DNA of 64,000 bases from Zerene cesonia (GCF_012273895.1 NC_052117.1:620001-684000); one strand, 5' to 3'; positions 12,936 to 25,075 are shown, counted from the first letter of the stretch. The notes: generated from the letters alone by a model not told the origin. Made by a program: numbers and translations.

Positions 12936-13539
12936 ATTGCTGAGGAGATTTTATGAGATCGGAGATAAAAAGTTAAAAAATTCAATAAACAAAAATATCA
13001 TTAATAATGCAAAATTTCAGTTATTCGTTTCTAAAAGAACCCAACAATGTTTGAAGTAAATACATTTAAAATAAGGTTTGTGTGTATTTTTATTTGCATC
13101 TGCTTTTTCTATGAGAATATAAAATGAGAGTGAGCACTAAATATAAAGTTAAAGCACTAAATACGGAGGGTGTTAGTCTGGTAGACTAATAAACTATACG
13201 CTTACTTGCTTCGAAATACTGCAATAAATATTACATTGTAATCCATAATATATGGGTTATGTTAATTATTTTAATCATTCTAATATTTTACAGTATGTTT
13301 TATTCGTATAGAGATTTATTCTGTATAATTTGTTTTAAATTAGGTGCGAATGCTGAAGATGAAATAACGTGAAAAAAATTTAGATTGATGAAGTTATGGC
13401 AATGTAAGGAACTACAAGAGTTTAATAATTATATAATTTAATACCTTAAAATATATGATCCCTAACAAAAAAAGACACAAAATTGTATGATATGCTTCAG
13501 AAATATGTCTATTTCAAAAGGGCGAAGGAAAATATAGTC
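12936..13539. other. No gene seen
   Basis: AT-rich unique-looking sequence without a supported feature. Confidence 0.5.
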
Positions 13540-13605
13540 AGTATGTGACATCTGCCAATCCTGGATGGATGTCTTGTGTCCCAGCAGTGGGAACATGTAT
13601 AGGCT
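13540..13605 (+). repeat. SINE-E 3' fragment
   Basis: Contains tgtgacatctgccaatcc and gtgtcccagcagtgggaaca, blocks near the 3' end of SINE-E (compare 42080-42165). The tRNA-like head and middle are missing. Confidence 0.6.
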
Positions 13606-15099
13606 AATTATGTTTATACGCTTATTTGATAGAGTATTTAAAACATAAACACAAACATACCTCTTAACGTTTCTATTATTAGCTCTTGTGACCCCAATAA
13701 TTCATTATAATCACGTTATTTATATGTATGCTATTTTATTAACCAATTTGGAATTAATTTTAAAATGAAAATATTTCTTTAAATATTTGTATTTTCTATT
13801 GAAAGCCACATTATCTATGTCATTGAAAATGTATTTAACATACACTACAAAATTCATTGAACCATTAAACATTGATATTACATATTTATTTCGAATGCAA
13901 GGATTCAATTCCGTGTCGATGCAAGCAACGCCGCGCACATTATCTAGTTAATATAACGCAATGAAGTAACTAAATAAATAAATCATTAAGTGTGCCTCAT
14001 AAAATAAATAAGTACTTGTTTATGCTTAATAAAAATAAAGGCAACGTAATTTGTATTGGCGATAAATATAAAAATGGTTACGTTCAATCAATACCGCTCA
14101 AGAATCTAGACTAGAGATAAAGACCTATAAATATTTGCTTTAAGACCAAGTTGTAAACATAAGAAAGGATCAAGTGTCGTAAAGTTTAGCACTAAAAGGG
14201 GATTTATGCCTTTATTACTGAAGCTTTTCGAGCATCCTCAAAGAGGAAAAGATTTTGCTCCTCTTTAAATTGGGGACACCTGGATATGAAATCACTTCAT
14301 CAGTTTTGATAAGAGTTTTTATAAAAAAACAAAGAAGAAATGTAAAACTGTTTCGATGCGTTAATTTGTTTAAAAAAGTATTTAGTAAAGAGAAAAAATT
14401 ATAAGCAGAATATATTTATGCGAAAGATTGTGAGCATGGATTTTTGTATGTTTGTGACTCTGTCACGCGTAAAGTGTTCATTTTGATGATCAACGGAATT
14501 TAATGATGCTTGCAGTGATGTAGCTTATTTAACAGAATAAAACTGAGCTACTAAAGAAATTCTTGCTTTTAAGACTAGTTAGATTGGTAGAGGTATTATC
14601 TAGTCACATCGTAAAACTATCCCCCTGACTCACGTATCATACAATATATGTTGATTAAATATCCAAGAAATTTGTTTTCCTTCTTTTTTCTTCCCATTTC
14701 TTTTACCGCTACGGAAGTCTATGGCACTAAACTTACCAGGAGAATCGTAGTGCTTTCTGATATAAAAAAGAATCAGATCTTCGGGGTCATTTTCCACAGC
14801 ATACATCTTACACAATAGTAAAATAAACAGGCTCTGTTACCAACACTGGACCGAGGGTTGCCACAGACGGGTTAACCATAGCGGTTCCAAATAACCGACA
14901 TTCCATACATATATATCTGTACACTCATAGCGAGCACAGAGCGACGTTGTCGGCATAGCGGTGCGACGGAATATATGTATTCAATCCGAGGACTTTAGTC
15001 TAGAAACTGCTTCTATGCAGTATGAATACACTACAATCCAGGGCCTCGGCCGTAGCGGGGAATGCGCAATGCATTCTCTACTATGAATCCAAAAAACTA
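13606..15099. other. No gene seen; a locally GC-richer patch
   Basis: Mostly AT-rich. The part around 14830-15060 is richer in G and C (agcgacgttgtcggcatagc, gggcctcggccgtagcgggg) than its surroundings and matches none of the repeat families defined here. I cannot assign it. Confidence 0.4.
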
Positions 15100-15377
15100 T
15101 ATCATCATCAGCACATATATGTTCCCACTGCTGGGACACAGGCCTCCTATGAGGGTTCAGGCCATAATCCACCAAGCTGGCCAAATGCGGGTTGGCAGAT
15201 GTCACATGTCGTCGAACTTTTGCTTCTTGGACATGCCGGTTTCTTCACGATGTTTTCCTTCACCGTTTTAAGCAGTGGTGATGTTATCCACATGTGCAGA
15301 TAAATTGAAAAATCAATTTATTTCCTGCACGCTCGCCCGGTCTCGAACCCCGACTCACCACTGAGCCACCACTGCTT
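15100..15377 (-). mobile_element. SINE-E copy, nearly full length (HaSE/Metulj-like)
   Basis: Minus-strand copy. The tRNA-like head is at the right (ctgagccaccactgct, B box ggtctcgaaccccgac). The body passes through tgcgcaga-like and 'gttttccttcaccgtttt' blocks. The 3' end at the left is atcatcatcagc. The overlapping open frames at 14981-15303 are repeat sequence. Confidence 0.8.
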
Positions 15378-17003
15378 TTTAGCGCAAGGCATTGTGTGAG
15401 CGATTGAACATTATCAATAAAAATGAACTCATTATATTTCATTTCATTCATTCATAGCCATCTCACGCCTCATGGCGCGAAGGGTCTGAAATAGCGCTCT
15501 ACACTCGACTTGTCGAGGTCTGGCAGTTTTGTGAAGAAATCTCTGTACTATAGACATATTGAATTAAAGAGTTATACAAGAAAATTACCAATGTGTGCTA
15601 TGAACCTACATAAGATACATGATTCGTGTTAGCTACATTCTTATAACTCCAGACCGTCTGAATGGGTTTTAATGAATTTTGCTTCATCAGATTTGTCTGG
15701 CTTTGTTTTAATAATTTTGTTTTTGCCTTCACTTAGATTAAGATAAAAGCTTATAATAATTTGGGAATTCGAAAACACGATTACCCGGGTGGAGCCGGGG
15801 CGGGCAGCTAGCGTCTCATGTATATATTTTACATATCGACTGTTTTTAACTCAAACATAGAGAAATAGATTTCATGTAAATTTGTATAGAAAATATGCAT
15901 ACGTTTATAAGGGAAGTATGAAGTTTCCACGTTATTTTCTGCTATATCAAATTCGGAAGGCGTCGTGTTTGTGCCACTTGAATAGATTGTAAAATTCGCT
16001 ACACACGTTCTGATAGATCTTGCCAGAAATCGTCGAGTCACTTATAAAAGTAAGGTAAAAGAGGTAGGAGACCTAACTTTTATATTACTTACACTGAATA
16101 GCTTTAATAATAATTTTAATCTCTGCTAATGAAAGTGTCTGTCTGTCTCTACTTCACGTCACTTCTGACTGATATACCGATATGAATAAAATTTGTTACA
16201 GAGATAATTTGACATAATAAATCAAACTTAATTTGAGATTGTTTATCCCGGAAATCCCAGAGGAACGGGAACAATTTGGAAAAAAAAACCAAAATTATCT
16301 ATGTATTTATGGTATACTAGCTGTGTAAGTTACCCTATAATTATGTCTTCATCACATGAGATCTTATTTTATTAGAAACATGTAACCTTTCACTAGCAAA
16401 ATAAATAATTGTGATCCCTCTTTCAATTACTGCGCCAAAAACAGAGCTGCACTATTTATTCCTAACGTTTCAACGAAAAACATTTAAACGCAAATCTCTT
16501 TCAAATACAAAATACTAGTTATTCCTCGCAAACGCTGCCAACATTAGAACTATTAAAAAGACGTCATTTTCAAAGTCCAAGGGACTGAGAGAGAATGGCT
16601 GTTCACAAAACACATTCAACGGAGCCCGAGTATTTTTCTTGTTTTATTACAGTTTTACCTACTGCTGTTAAAAGTTGCATCTTCCGAGAATCTTTGATGT
16701 TCTTTCCTATACTTTTTTAATGATCAAACATGTTAAAGACGAGTAACATCCAACACATGCGGTTCTTAAACGATTTTGTATAAATTTATTGAGCAAAATG
16801 TACACAATTCCTAAAATATTCACCCAAGCGTATATATATGGTTCTTTAGTTATTTTATATCTACCATTCCAGAAAGTCATTTCCACTTGGTATCGAAAAT
16901 TCTGAAAAGTAGCACAATAGGAAGTTATTTATAAGAATTTTAGCGGTGAAAAAAGCGATATCTACTTGCTTTTATTATTTTACCTCACTTTATTTATCAA
17001 AAA
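15378..17003. other. No gene seen
   Basis: Some old repeat wording is present (for example 'gtgtctgtctgtctctac' near 16134), but I can define no element ends and no coding region. Confidence 0.45.
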
Positions 17004-17203
17004 CTAGCTGCGCCCCACGGTTTCACCCGCGTGAGTCCGTATCCCGCAGGAATATCGGGATAAAAGTTGCCTATATGTTATTCCAGTTGTCCAGCTGTCT
17101 ACGTACCAAATTTCATTGCAATCGGTTCAGCAGTTTTTGCGTGAAAGAGCAACAAACACATACACATCCTCACAAACGTTCACATTTATAATATTAAGTA
17201 GGA
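17004..17203 (-). mobile_element. HEL-A copy with intact ends
   Basis: On the minus strand it reads A|TCCTACTTAATATT...GCAGCTAG|T, so both ends and the A^T insertion site are kept. The short frame 16946-17191 lies in it and is not a gene. Confidence 0.85.
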
Positions 17204-17228
17204 TATATTTCCCCACTATTAGTGCAAT

Positions 17229-17535
17229 TTTTTTTTACGACATGAGTGGGCAACAGAGCTGCTGGTTCGCCTGATGGTAAACGATCGCCACTGCCCATGA
17301 ACATTCGGAGAGGTAGAGCCTCTGCGAAGGCACTTTTAAGGGGGGAAGGGATGAAGAAAGGATTAACGACTGAAAAGAAGGGTGAGGAAAAGGAAACGGG
17401 CCTCCGGCTTCCCCATTCGCCCTTCGAAACACAGTAGCATATTACTATTTCATGAAGTTTTCTATGAGGATGTGTTACCTACTTCCCCGGTGCCAACTGG
17501 CCGAATTCGTGGCGAAGAATGCTCGACTTCCACAT
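17229..17535 (-). mobile_element. RET-B copy, near full length
   Basis: T-run at 17228-17236 (native poly-A tail), then gtgggcaacagagctg, the 'cctgatggtaaacgatcgcc' block, 'gcctccggcttcccc' and the distal end tgctcgacttccacat. The internal hairpin arms (ttcggagagg against cctctgcgaa) carry one mismatch. Several short frames on both strands cross it and are spurious. Confidence 0.8.
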
Positions 17536-18328
17536 TGAAATTGAAATTATTAACACAAATACTCTTACTTATCCTCCAATAAGGACAAGTGGAATATTTT
17601 TGCCTCTCTCAGTAGATTACGTAGATTAAATACGATATTTCCCTTTGTCAATCAAGATTGAAATCGCGTATTTCGTTTCAAATAACGCATATTACGGGAT
17701 AAACGGTCCGATTTAACCCTTTCATTGTGCACGACGGGCCAAAAATATCAGAAGGTTAAATGGAGAAAGAATTCAGTGTGACGTTTGACATCGAAATTTC
17801 CATTTAGACACGTGATCTCGATGTTTCTAGAACAAGGATTTTATAAATGTCATCAGCCATAACTATTTAGATGTATTGCGAACGAATCTTTAAAAGCATC
17901 TTCTTATAAGTTTTAACGAATAATTAAATCGTATTTAAAGAAAAACAAGTTCAAGTCGAATTTAGAGGTTTAAATTAAATGTTGTATTTATTTTGACTTT
18001 TCGAAGACGGCTCAACTTATTGGTAAGATTATAGGTTATGTGTATTAAATTTCCAGTGAATACTTTTTGCATTTTCCATAACTCCAAAAGAAAGAAAACA
18101 TGGTACCCTTATAGAATCACTTCGTTGTCCGTCTGTCCGATTGACAAGACCTTTTCCGCACAATGGCTTAAGATGTCAAGTTGACATTGAGCCTGTCTTA
18201 TCTTAAAGGTTCTAAAAACTCAAACTTGTAAGCCAACGAAATATAAAAATATAACTACTTACGGCCGTCGACATTCGAGACAATCCGCACTTGGCCGGTT
18301 TATGCCTACTCAATACAGGCACGTTTTT

Positions 18329-18625
18329 AACACGTGTTTACTAGCTTCACTTGTATGTTTGTATGTAACCGATTCCTTAGACTCGATTTTGAACCACTTT
18401 GCGTTCAAAGTAGATCAAAATTGAGTCTTAACTTACTTAATTCCAATATTGTACACTTACCAATTATCGGTGACAATACAATAATTTCATAAGTTTATCT
18501 TATTATCCTGATTAGGATCGCCAGGATACAATAACTTCCTTACATATAGGTATACTCTATAATGAAATTGAGCCAATCTAGTTGATACTAGGCTAAATAT
18601 TAAATTATTCTAGTTAAAGCGTGTT
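18329..18625 (+). mobile_element. MITE-M, full-length copy
   Basis: It begins AACACGTGTTTA and ends TTAAAGCGTGTT, imperfect inverted ends shared with the opposite-strand copy at 47440-47689. The body holds cttgtatgtttgtatgtaac, 'tcggtgacaatacaat' and 'atcctgattaggatcgcc'. There is no coding capacity. Partial copies lie near 22236, 28285, 39334 and 63330. Confidence 0.6.
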
Positions 18626-18931
18626 AATTATTCTTAGTTATATTTTCAATTTTCTTTTTGAATAAAAAGCAAATAGAAATGTTATTATTTTAGCGCAAAG
18701 TCAGTGGAAGATTTTCTTTTCCTATAAATTTGAGGACAACTTTTATTTTCAAATAAGCTCTTAACATTCTAAGCCTAAAATATTGCTTCCGACAATACTG
18801 TCGGTTAAAGAATTACGAAATGTTTTTCATTTTTACATTTCCAAATTAATTCACCGTTTATAAAGGAAATTTAAAACAAAGGACTTAGCAACTCTAAATT
18901 CTATTACAGGCATAAATACATAGTTATGTTT

Positions 18932-19242
18932 AGGTCACAGCGGCCAACTGAGCTGGTGGTTCGCCTGATGGTAAGCGATCACAAACTCCCAGGAATATTT
19001 GTCGTTTAAGTCGCTGCAATGACATTATCCGATTTTAAGGGGTAAAGGATAAGGAAAGGATTAATAAAGCAATGGACTGGAAAGGGTGAGGAAAAGAATA
19101 CAAGCCAGCTGCACTTCTATTCACCAAATGAAACTCAGTTGCATGCTACTGTTTCACATATTTCTTAATGTGGTATCTATCCCCGTTGTGGGCTGACCCA
19201 ATTCGTGCCGATTCGTGCCGAATCGTGCTCGACTACCACACT
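18932..19242 (-). mobile_element. RET-B copy, diverged
   Basis: Contains cggccaactgagctggtggt, 'cgcctgatggtaagcgatca' and the distal end gtgctcgactaccaca. It carries a local ten-base tandem duplication (attcgtgccg twice, 19201-19220). The hairpin arms are largely lost. Confidence 0.75.
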
Positions 19243-19787
19243 CAAAATTTACAAGCTATATTGTGAATAAATAGGAAAAAAAAGAAACTCAAATCATATT
19301 TTAACTCGTGTAAGTCAAAGCTTTAAGCACACCTTGAAAGCGTAGCCGACAAAGGTTTAACTTATCCAGACATAAAAAAGCTGAAGTCTGCATTTGACGT
19401 ATCTAGAACTGTCTGATAACTTTGTGCTTGGGTTTGTTTGTTAGATAAGAAAAGTTTTAGTTAATATTGACGATGATATATATAATGGTGTATTGCCATA
19501 TTTTACTAGAGTTAGAGCATTTGGGTTCAAAACCCACTATGAAATTACTGTTGAACGAATTTTATATTTTTCTCATTATTCCTATAACTAATTAGAGGAT
19601 TAGTACAGCTTGCAATGATAATTTCATAATATATTTTCGTATAAATAATTAATATATACACAGCTGACATTTGATATAAATGTTACTGTAACATTTATTG
19701 ATAAATCTTAAATTTTAGTAAATATTAGAATTCATGGAAAACGACCTATTACAATTCTTTAATATTTTTTTATGCATTTCGTTTTCG

Positions 19788-19941
19788 GACTGGGAAGGAT
19801 GAGGATTATGATACGGGTTTCTTCGCCGAAGGAAACACAGTAGCATGCTAGTGCTATCTTCTGTGAGTCCACACCGATCTTCTGTGGGAGTGTGGTACCT
19901 TCCCCCGGTGCGCGCTGGCTCAATTCGTGCCGAACTTCAAA
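19788..19941 (-). mobile_element. RET-B fragment
   Basis: Only the distal half is present: ggactgggaaggatgag, then gggagtgtggtacctt, cccccggtgcgcgctggct and caattcgtgccga. The hairpin and tail half are missing. Confidence 0.65.
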
Positions 19942-20404
19942 GTAAACACAACATATTAATATCTTCTTAAGAACCGACTCTTAAAATAAAACCAATTTTA
20001 CTGAAATAAGTTTCTATATCTTATTCCCGAACAATGTGGTGACGTCACTAACAGCTGGTCCACACTCTATTTTATAAAACTTATATAATATTTATTAAAC
20101 TGTCAGAACTTCTAAGCCCTTAAAATGATTTGAAACGGAATATTAAATGTAATCTTGTATGAGCGTTCTGCGTTCCCAAGTCTAATTTATACGATATGAA
20201 AAGATATTTTCTTTTAAGATTTATAACAAATTTCTTTCTACCGTTGATTTCGAAGAAAGCAGAAAAAGAATACTTTTAGTCTGTCTGTCTGTCTATTACA
20301 GGTGTACGGTGATTTTCCATTCAACTTTAATGATGTAACAATATTTTTCAGGAAGCTTAATTTCATTTCGCGCGATCTTCTATTCATAAATATTTTAATC
20401 TACT
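19942..20404. other. No gene seen
   Basis: AT-rich, with a short (CTGT)n-like run near 20280. Nothing else is recognised. Confidence 0.5.
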
Positions 20405-20560
20405 TCATAAAAAGTAGGTTCTCAATTCGATTATATTTTTTGTTATTACCTCATATCTTTGTACTCGGTGCATAGATTTTAATGATTCTTTTTATATTCA
20501 AAAGCTGTTACTTGCTATGTGGTCCCGATTACATTTGGTCTAATTTTACACTAAGAGTGT
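20405..20560 (+). repeat. RPT-F copy
   Basis: Contains taggttctcaattcgatta, 'gattttaatgattcttttta' and 'acatttggtctaatttt', the ordered blocks of a dispersed repeat seen about ten times in the window. The class is unknown; no inverted ends or target duplication were found. Confidence 0.5.
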
Positions 20561-21209
20561 GGTATTGTTTTTTATATAACAATCTCAAAATATAAGCAAT
20601 TTAAAGTAATATCCACAGAAAATAGACACATGTATCACTTCCAGAACGAATAGAATCCCTCGCAATTGGCCGTATGCTCGCAACTTTGACAGTATATGAA
20701 AATGCCGTTTCCATAGAAATATACGACGCCTTAGAAATGCCATTTCACGGTGAATACAAAAGTTGTTCTCAATATGTTTGCAGCGAATCCAACTACGTGT
20801 ATGTATTTAAGATCTCGATTAACTTTTTATTAAAATGCTACACGTGTAACTGGATATACATTTTAATTGCTTGTCGGTTCGCTGCTTCATTGCATGAAAC
20901 GTAATAGGTTTGATAAAAACCAAGCCAAAAGAATTTGTAATGACGGGATCCTTAAAGTTTAGTTCGAAGATGTTTTGAAACATATAACCTTTACGCAAAT
21001 CGGGTGTGTGAAAGTTTGACGTGTCTCTGTTGTGTGTGCGTGGAACCGTAAAAAGTAAAAAGATAGTCGCTTGCACAAAATGGCGGAACGAATATATTTT
21101 CACAACTCCCTCAATATGCGTATCAAATGAAAGGGCTTGAGTAACAGAATGCTATGATAAATTTCAAACCCACGATGGCCGTCAAAACGAAGCAGGGATT
21201 TTTAAATTT

Positions 21210-21330
21210 GAATTTATTTATTTAATCTTACAAAATATAAAACAGAGATAATCTTAACAAAAGCAACTTAAAACTAGTATGCAAATGGCGGCCTTATGGC
21301 TATAAGCCATCTCTACCAGACAACCGTTAA
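21210..21330 (-). repeat. TAIL-I copy: retroelement 3' tail
   Basis: On the minus strand it runs from 'ttgtctggtagagatggc' and 'aaggccgccatttgcata' into an A/T-rich tail ending in aataaataaattca. It matches 6560-6685. Confidence 0.5.
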
Positions 21331-21889
21331 CCGTTAATTTAATTTACATGCTTTAAAATTTTTTAAATATTCCATTTTATTTTGTTATTAACCACTTTTT
21401 GGGAATTGCCATATTCATTTTTAGCTTCATATTAAAGATAGCCTCTAACCACTGACCGCGTATCCAGTGGATATAAAGACCAGCGGATTGCTATTTAATT
21501 AAGGTGTACAATATAGATATTATTCCAGATAATAGACCGCCCACATTTTAAAAGCATCATTCATAAAGAACACCGCAGTCCATTAGCGGACCTCGTTCCG
21601 GAGATACGGATATTTAATAAAATATACTAAGCTATATACATACAATCCATACATCGGGTCATGACAGATTTTATACTAAAAATAAGCTAAAGAGGTTTTT
21701 CGTTTGAAGTTCCTTAGATTAGTGCATTCAATCAAACAATATCTTCAGCTTTATAATATTAGGATAGATGATAAATTTTTAACAGTGAATAGTTTATCGC
21801 AGCTAGCTTACCTACCTTGTATTAGTTATTAGAAAGTGCGTTCGTGTGTTTGTTTGTTTGTGTCTTATATAATATAAAAAAAACTAATT

Positions 21890-22035
21890 GGTCACACCTA
21901 AGCCAAATAAGACCACATAAGAGGCATTAAATTAAAAAAAAAAGGATCATCAAAATCGGTTCACCCTGCCGAGAGTTCTGATATAACAAACTCGAAACAA
22001 AAACTGCAGTCCAATCTAGAACCTTCTCCTTTTCG
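21890..22035 (-). repeat. RPT-F copy
   Basis: Minus-strand copy with aagaccacataagaggc, 'atcatcaaaatcggttcacc' and 'tctgatataacaaac', ending near 'agaaccttctcct'. Confidence 0.5.
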
Positions 22036-22235
22036 CATCAATAATGATGAACCTTACTAAATTGTGCTGAATATTCTTAGTTACCCTCTACGGCTGGAAA
22101 TTGCTTCTATTTTACTTTAATCTATTAGTTTTATAATATCTGAGGGTTTACTATTTGTTAGCAATATTCGATTTTTCTGTATTTAACTCCTCTGTTTAAA
22201 TAATAACTTTGTAAATGTGTATATTTTTTTTCTGG

Positions 22236-22335
22236 CTCAAGTTAGATTAGTGTTAGTTTCACCCGTATGCTTGTATGTAATCGACTCCGTTAGATTTTGA
22301 CCCATTTAAAACCAACAGATTTAATTCAAAATTTT
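22236..22335 (+). repeat. MITE-M partial copy
   Basis: Contains gttagtttcacccgtatgct, 'tgtatgtaatcgactccgtt' and 'gattttgacccatttaaaac', matching the left half of MITE-M. The inverted ends are missing. Confidence 0.45.
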
Positions 22336-22378
22336 ACACTTCGTATTTTTTCGTGTTTGATACGCGAGTTTTATACAA

Positions 22379-22516
22379 TTAGAAATTAAAGTCCTTTAAG
22401 CGGATTTTAAAAGCGATTTATTCATCACATTATTAACCTGACATATCGAACACTGCAGCGAGAATGGTCACGGGTACTGTCTCCGTTTAATCCGTTTAAA
22501 AGTCTTTAATTTCTAA
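22379..22516 (+). mobile_element. MITE-H copy 1, both inverted ends present
   Basis: The left end ttagaaattaaagtccttta and the right end taaaagtctttaatttctaa are near-perfect inverted repeats of about 27 bases. The centre carries 'atcgaacactgcagcgagaa' and 'ggtcacgggtactgtctcc', shared with copies at 23730 and 24814. Confidence 0.65.
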
Positions 22517-23339
22517 TTTTACACATATCTAGCTTCGGTGACATTTATGCATTGATAAATTATTAACATTATAGGTACATTATTGAGACAATTTAGATTA
22601 TTATATCATAAGAGCGTGTTTTTTCGTGAGCGTGGCAAGAATACATTCTGCGCTAATCAAAATGAGATCCCTATGCGAAACAATTTTAATCAGAGACAAG
22701 AAAGAAATTGCGATGAAAATTCGTTATTAATTTATTCAAAAGGATTATTTAATTATCGAGGGCCTTGGTCAAAGTTTTGATCATGATTCATAGGTCAAAA
22801 GTTATTTCTGAGCTACGATCAGTTGGGATTTATTTAATATGGTATATTTAGTCTATTAAGATATCAGCTGGATTGAATACGACCTCTGTCTATTGAATGG
22901 TATCTATTCAATTGGAAAATAACATAGATATGTTTAGACATCTAGGGGAAATATAGATATCAATTGTTTTATCTGTCTGACACTTTATTTTAGAATTTTC
23001 AGTTGTCTAACTATCTGTTCTATATCTATCTATATTCATCCGTAGATTCTAAGTGTATCTTGAAAAACTATCTTATATCATGAAAAGTAAATATTTCTAT
23101 AAATTTAATGCTTTTTTTCCAAAAGGGAATACTATGCAATATGGATGATTTATATTTCATTAAATATATAATTAGATATGTCTTAATAAATACTTCATGA
23201 AATACATAGTTAGGGAGATAAAAACATCTAAAGACGTACAGTCATACTGTCTCCTCTTCGGAAATCCACGAAGTAAAATCTATAGACAAGATCATATTTT
23301 ACAGTTCGGTAGTTACATACAATGGAGACTTATTAAAAT
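22517..23339. other. No gene seen
   Basis: AT-rich. The open frame 22583-22780 has no recognisable domain. Runs of 'tctatctata' are low complexity. Confidence 0.5.
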
Positions 23340-23502
23340 AAATGAGAAATTTTGATGGGACCACGGGTGGCCGAGAGGCTAGGCGTTGCTACGGTTTGGC
23401 AAGAAACGCGGGTTCGAATCCCGCCTCGTGATCAATTTTTTTCTATTCTTTCAAAATTTCTCATTTGTAAAGCATTTCAATGCTATAAAACTATAAATTA
23501 AA
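23340..23502 (+). mobile_element. SINE-L: retroposon with a Leu/Ser-tRNA-like head
   Basis: A tRNA-like segment (about 23357-23432) has the A-box-like tggccgagaggctaggcg, a 5-base anticodon-arm-like stem (ttgct/ggcaa) and an exact B box ggttcgaatcc (23411-23421) inside a perfect T-arm stem (gcggg/cccgc). The acceptor stem pairs only in part, and the base before the putative anticodon is not T, so this is tRNA-derived and not a functional tRNA gene. The tail is ttttttctattctttcaaaa. Perfect 16-base inverted repeats (23340-23355 and 23451-23466) enclose the tRNA-like part. Confidence 0.65.
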
Positions 23503-23729
23503 TTCATTAAAATAAATCATTTAATCTAATTATTCACAAATAGTCTTCGTTGTTGACACTTAGATTTAACTAGCGATTGATATACAATATTATAAACTTA
23601 AATACCAGTTGTTGTAAAAATAGCTTTGAGGTTCCTATTATAAATAAAATACAATATTACATTCCACGTTTCGATCGAATTGATATAATCTATGACAAAT
23701 CTTTCATTAAGAATATTAAAAAAAAACAC

Positions 23730-23881
23730 TTAGAAATTAAAGACTTTTAAACGGATTTTAGACTGGAGAGTCTGAGAGTCTCCCCGTGACCACGCTCGCT
23801 GTAAAGTGTTCGAAACGTCGGGTTAATAATAAAATGAATAAATAGCGTTTAAAATCCGTTTAAAACCCCTTAATTTTTTAA
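23730..23881 (-). mobile_element. MITE-H copy 2, both inverted ends present
   Basis: The ends ttagaaattaaagactttta and ccgtttaaaaccccttaatt are inverted repeats. The centre (gaccacgctcgctgtaaagt, gttcgaaacgtcgggttaat) is in the opposite orientation to copies 1 and 3. Confidence 0.65.
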
Positions 23882-24349
23882 TGTAAAATACTCGCGTAAA
23901 ATCAAACAGAAGAAAATACTAAAAATACACTTTCTAAGTATCTAATAATACTATATTATGTGTCTTATAATAGTGTGCTTTTTTATTATAATGCACAAAA
24001 TTTAACATTATGATAAAAAACAAAAAAAGAAATAAAAATATATATGTATTTGTTTAGCTAAGGTGTTAAGGTGGAAATAAAAAAGCTAAATAAAAATAGT
24101 GTGCTTATTTTAAATCGAAGAATGTAAACGAAATAGAATTTGAGTTGCGATATAATGATTCATAAGAACAGGACGATAAAATCTAATTCTCGAAAAACGT
24201 CCAAAGTTTCATTGGTTATCTCGAGCGCAGAATAACTTGTTACTGCTGCAGTTATCAGAGAATAAATGCGATGGTGTTTGGTCCTTGTTATAGCGGAAAA
24301 AACAGCAATTATAAACAAAGTCGATTATGATCTGTTTTATATTTTTAAA

Positions 24350-24478
24350 CTAGCGGTCCGCCGGGTTTCGCCAGTCATACATATTACATTGCATTACAAG
24401 AATTTTTGAAATCGGTCCAATGGATCCTAAACCAGCGCGTTCAAACAATCAAACTCTCTGGCTTTATATTATTAGTTT
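24350..24478 (-). mobile_element. HEL-C copy, Helitron-like
   Basis: On the minus strand it ends in CGCTAG|T. It contains the aatttttgaaatcggtcc and 'ggctttatattattagt' blocks that define HEL-C, and is somewhat shortened in the middle. Confidence 0.55.
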
Positions 24479-24813
24479 TAATATAATTTTATGTTTGTGA
24501 ATATTATGTGCTATTCGATCAACAATGCTGTCGCTTAAGAACCATAGCTTGGAACACTCCTTACAAAGTCACCTTACAAAAAAAGCGGTTCATCCGTCCA
24601 CGAGCTACACACACACACAAGTACACACACACATCACAGTATAACAAACTCGCTGGTACTTCAGCTCATCGCCCCTCGCTTAACTCTCTCCATTATTCAC
24701 AGTCAATTCGGCGATCGCTAAGAGTTACTGTCGCCATACAATCAAATTGTCTGCCGCCGGGGGACTACACGCGTTTATCTGGACGTATTAGATGGATATA
24801 ACTATACGTAATG

Positions 24814-24930
24814 TTTAGAAATTAAAACACTTTTTAACGGAGTTTAAACGCGATTTATTCATTATATTATTAATCCGACGTTTCGAACACTTTACAGCGA
24901 GCGTGGTCACAGGGAGACTGAGGGTACTGT
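24814..24930 (+). mobile_element. MITE-H copy 3, one end only
   Basis: The left end tttagaaattaaaacacttt and the centre gacgtttcgaacactttaca, gcgagcgtggtcacagggag are present. The right inverted end is absent and a SINE-E fragment follows within about 40 bases. Confidence 0.6.
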
Positions 24931-24967
24931 ATATACGTTATGTGTTTGCGTATATAAAATTTATTTA

Positions 24968-25075
24968 AAATTGATTTTTCAATTTATCTGCGCATGTGGA
25001 TAACATCACCACTGCTCGAAACGGTGAAGGAAAACATCGTGAGGAAACCGGCGGGTCTGAGAATCAAAAATTCTA
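24968..25075 (+). repeat. SINE-E internal fragment
   Basis: Begins ttgatttttcaatttatctg and runs through aacggtgaaggaaaacatcg to 'gagaatcaaaaatt'. The tRNA-like head and 3' end are missing. Confidence 0.65.

Noticed and set aside
14235..14265. Hairpin aaagagga...tcctcttt resembling a terminator
   Set aside because: This is eukaryotic DNA, so a bacterial-type terminator has no meaning here; the stem is only eight bases and could be chance.
15022..15303. Overlapping frames of 69-93 codons
   Set aside because: They lie in a SINE-E copy and the same peptide recurs in the copy at 41977-42231.
23357..23432. Possible true tRNA gene (Leu or Ser type)
   Set aside because: The acceptor stem pairs poorly, the base before the anticodon is not T, and the sequence continues into a SINE tail that recurs at 39.3 and 49.8 kb with target duplications.
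24508..24801. A 97-codon plus-strand frame
   Set aside because: It includes a CA-rich low-complexity stretch and a piece (gtcgcttaagaacca) shared with dispersed repeats at 1985 and 52350. No start context, splice support or domain.
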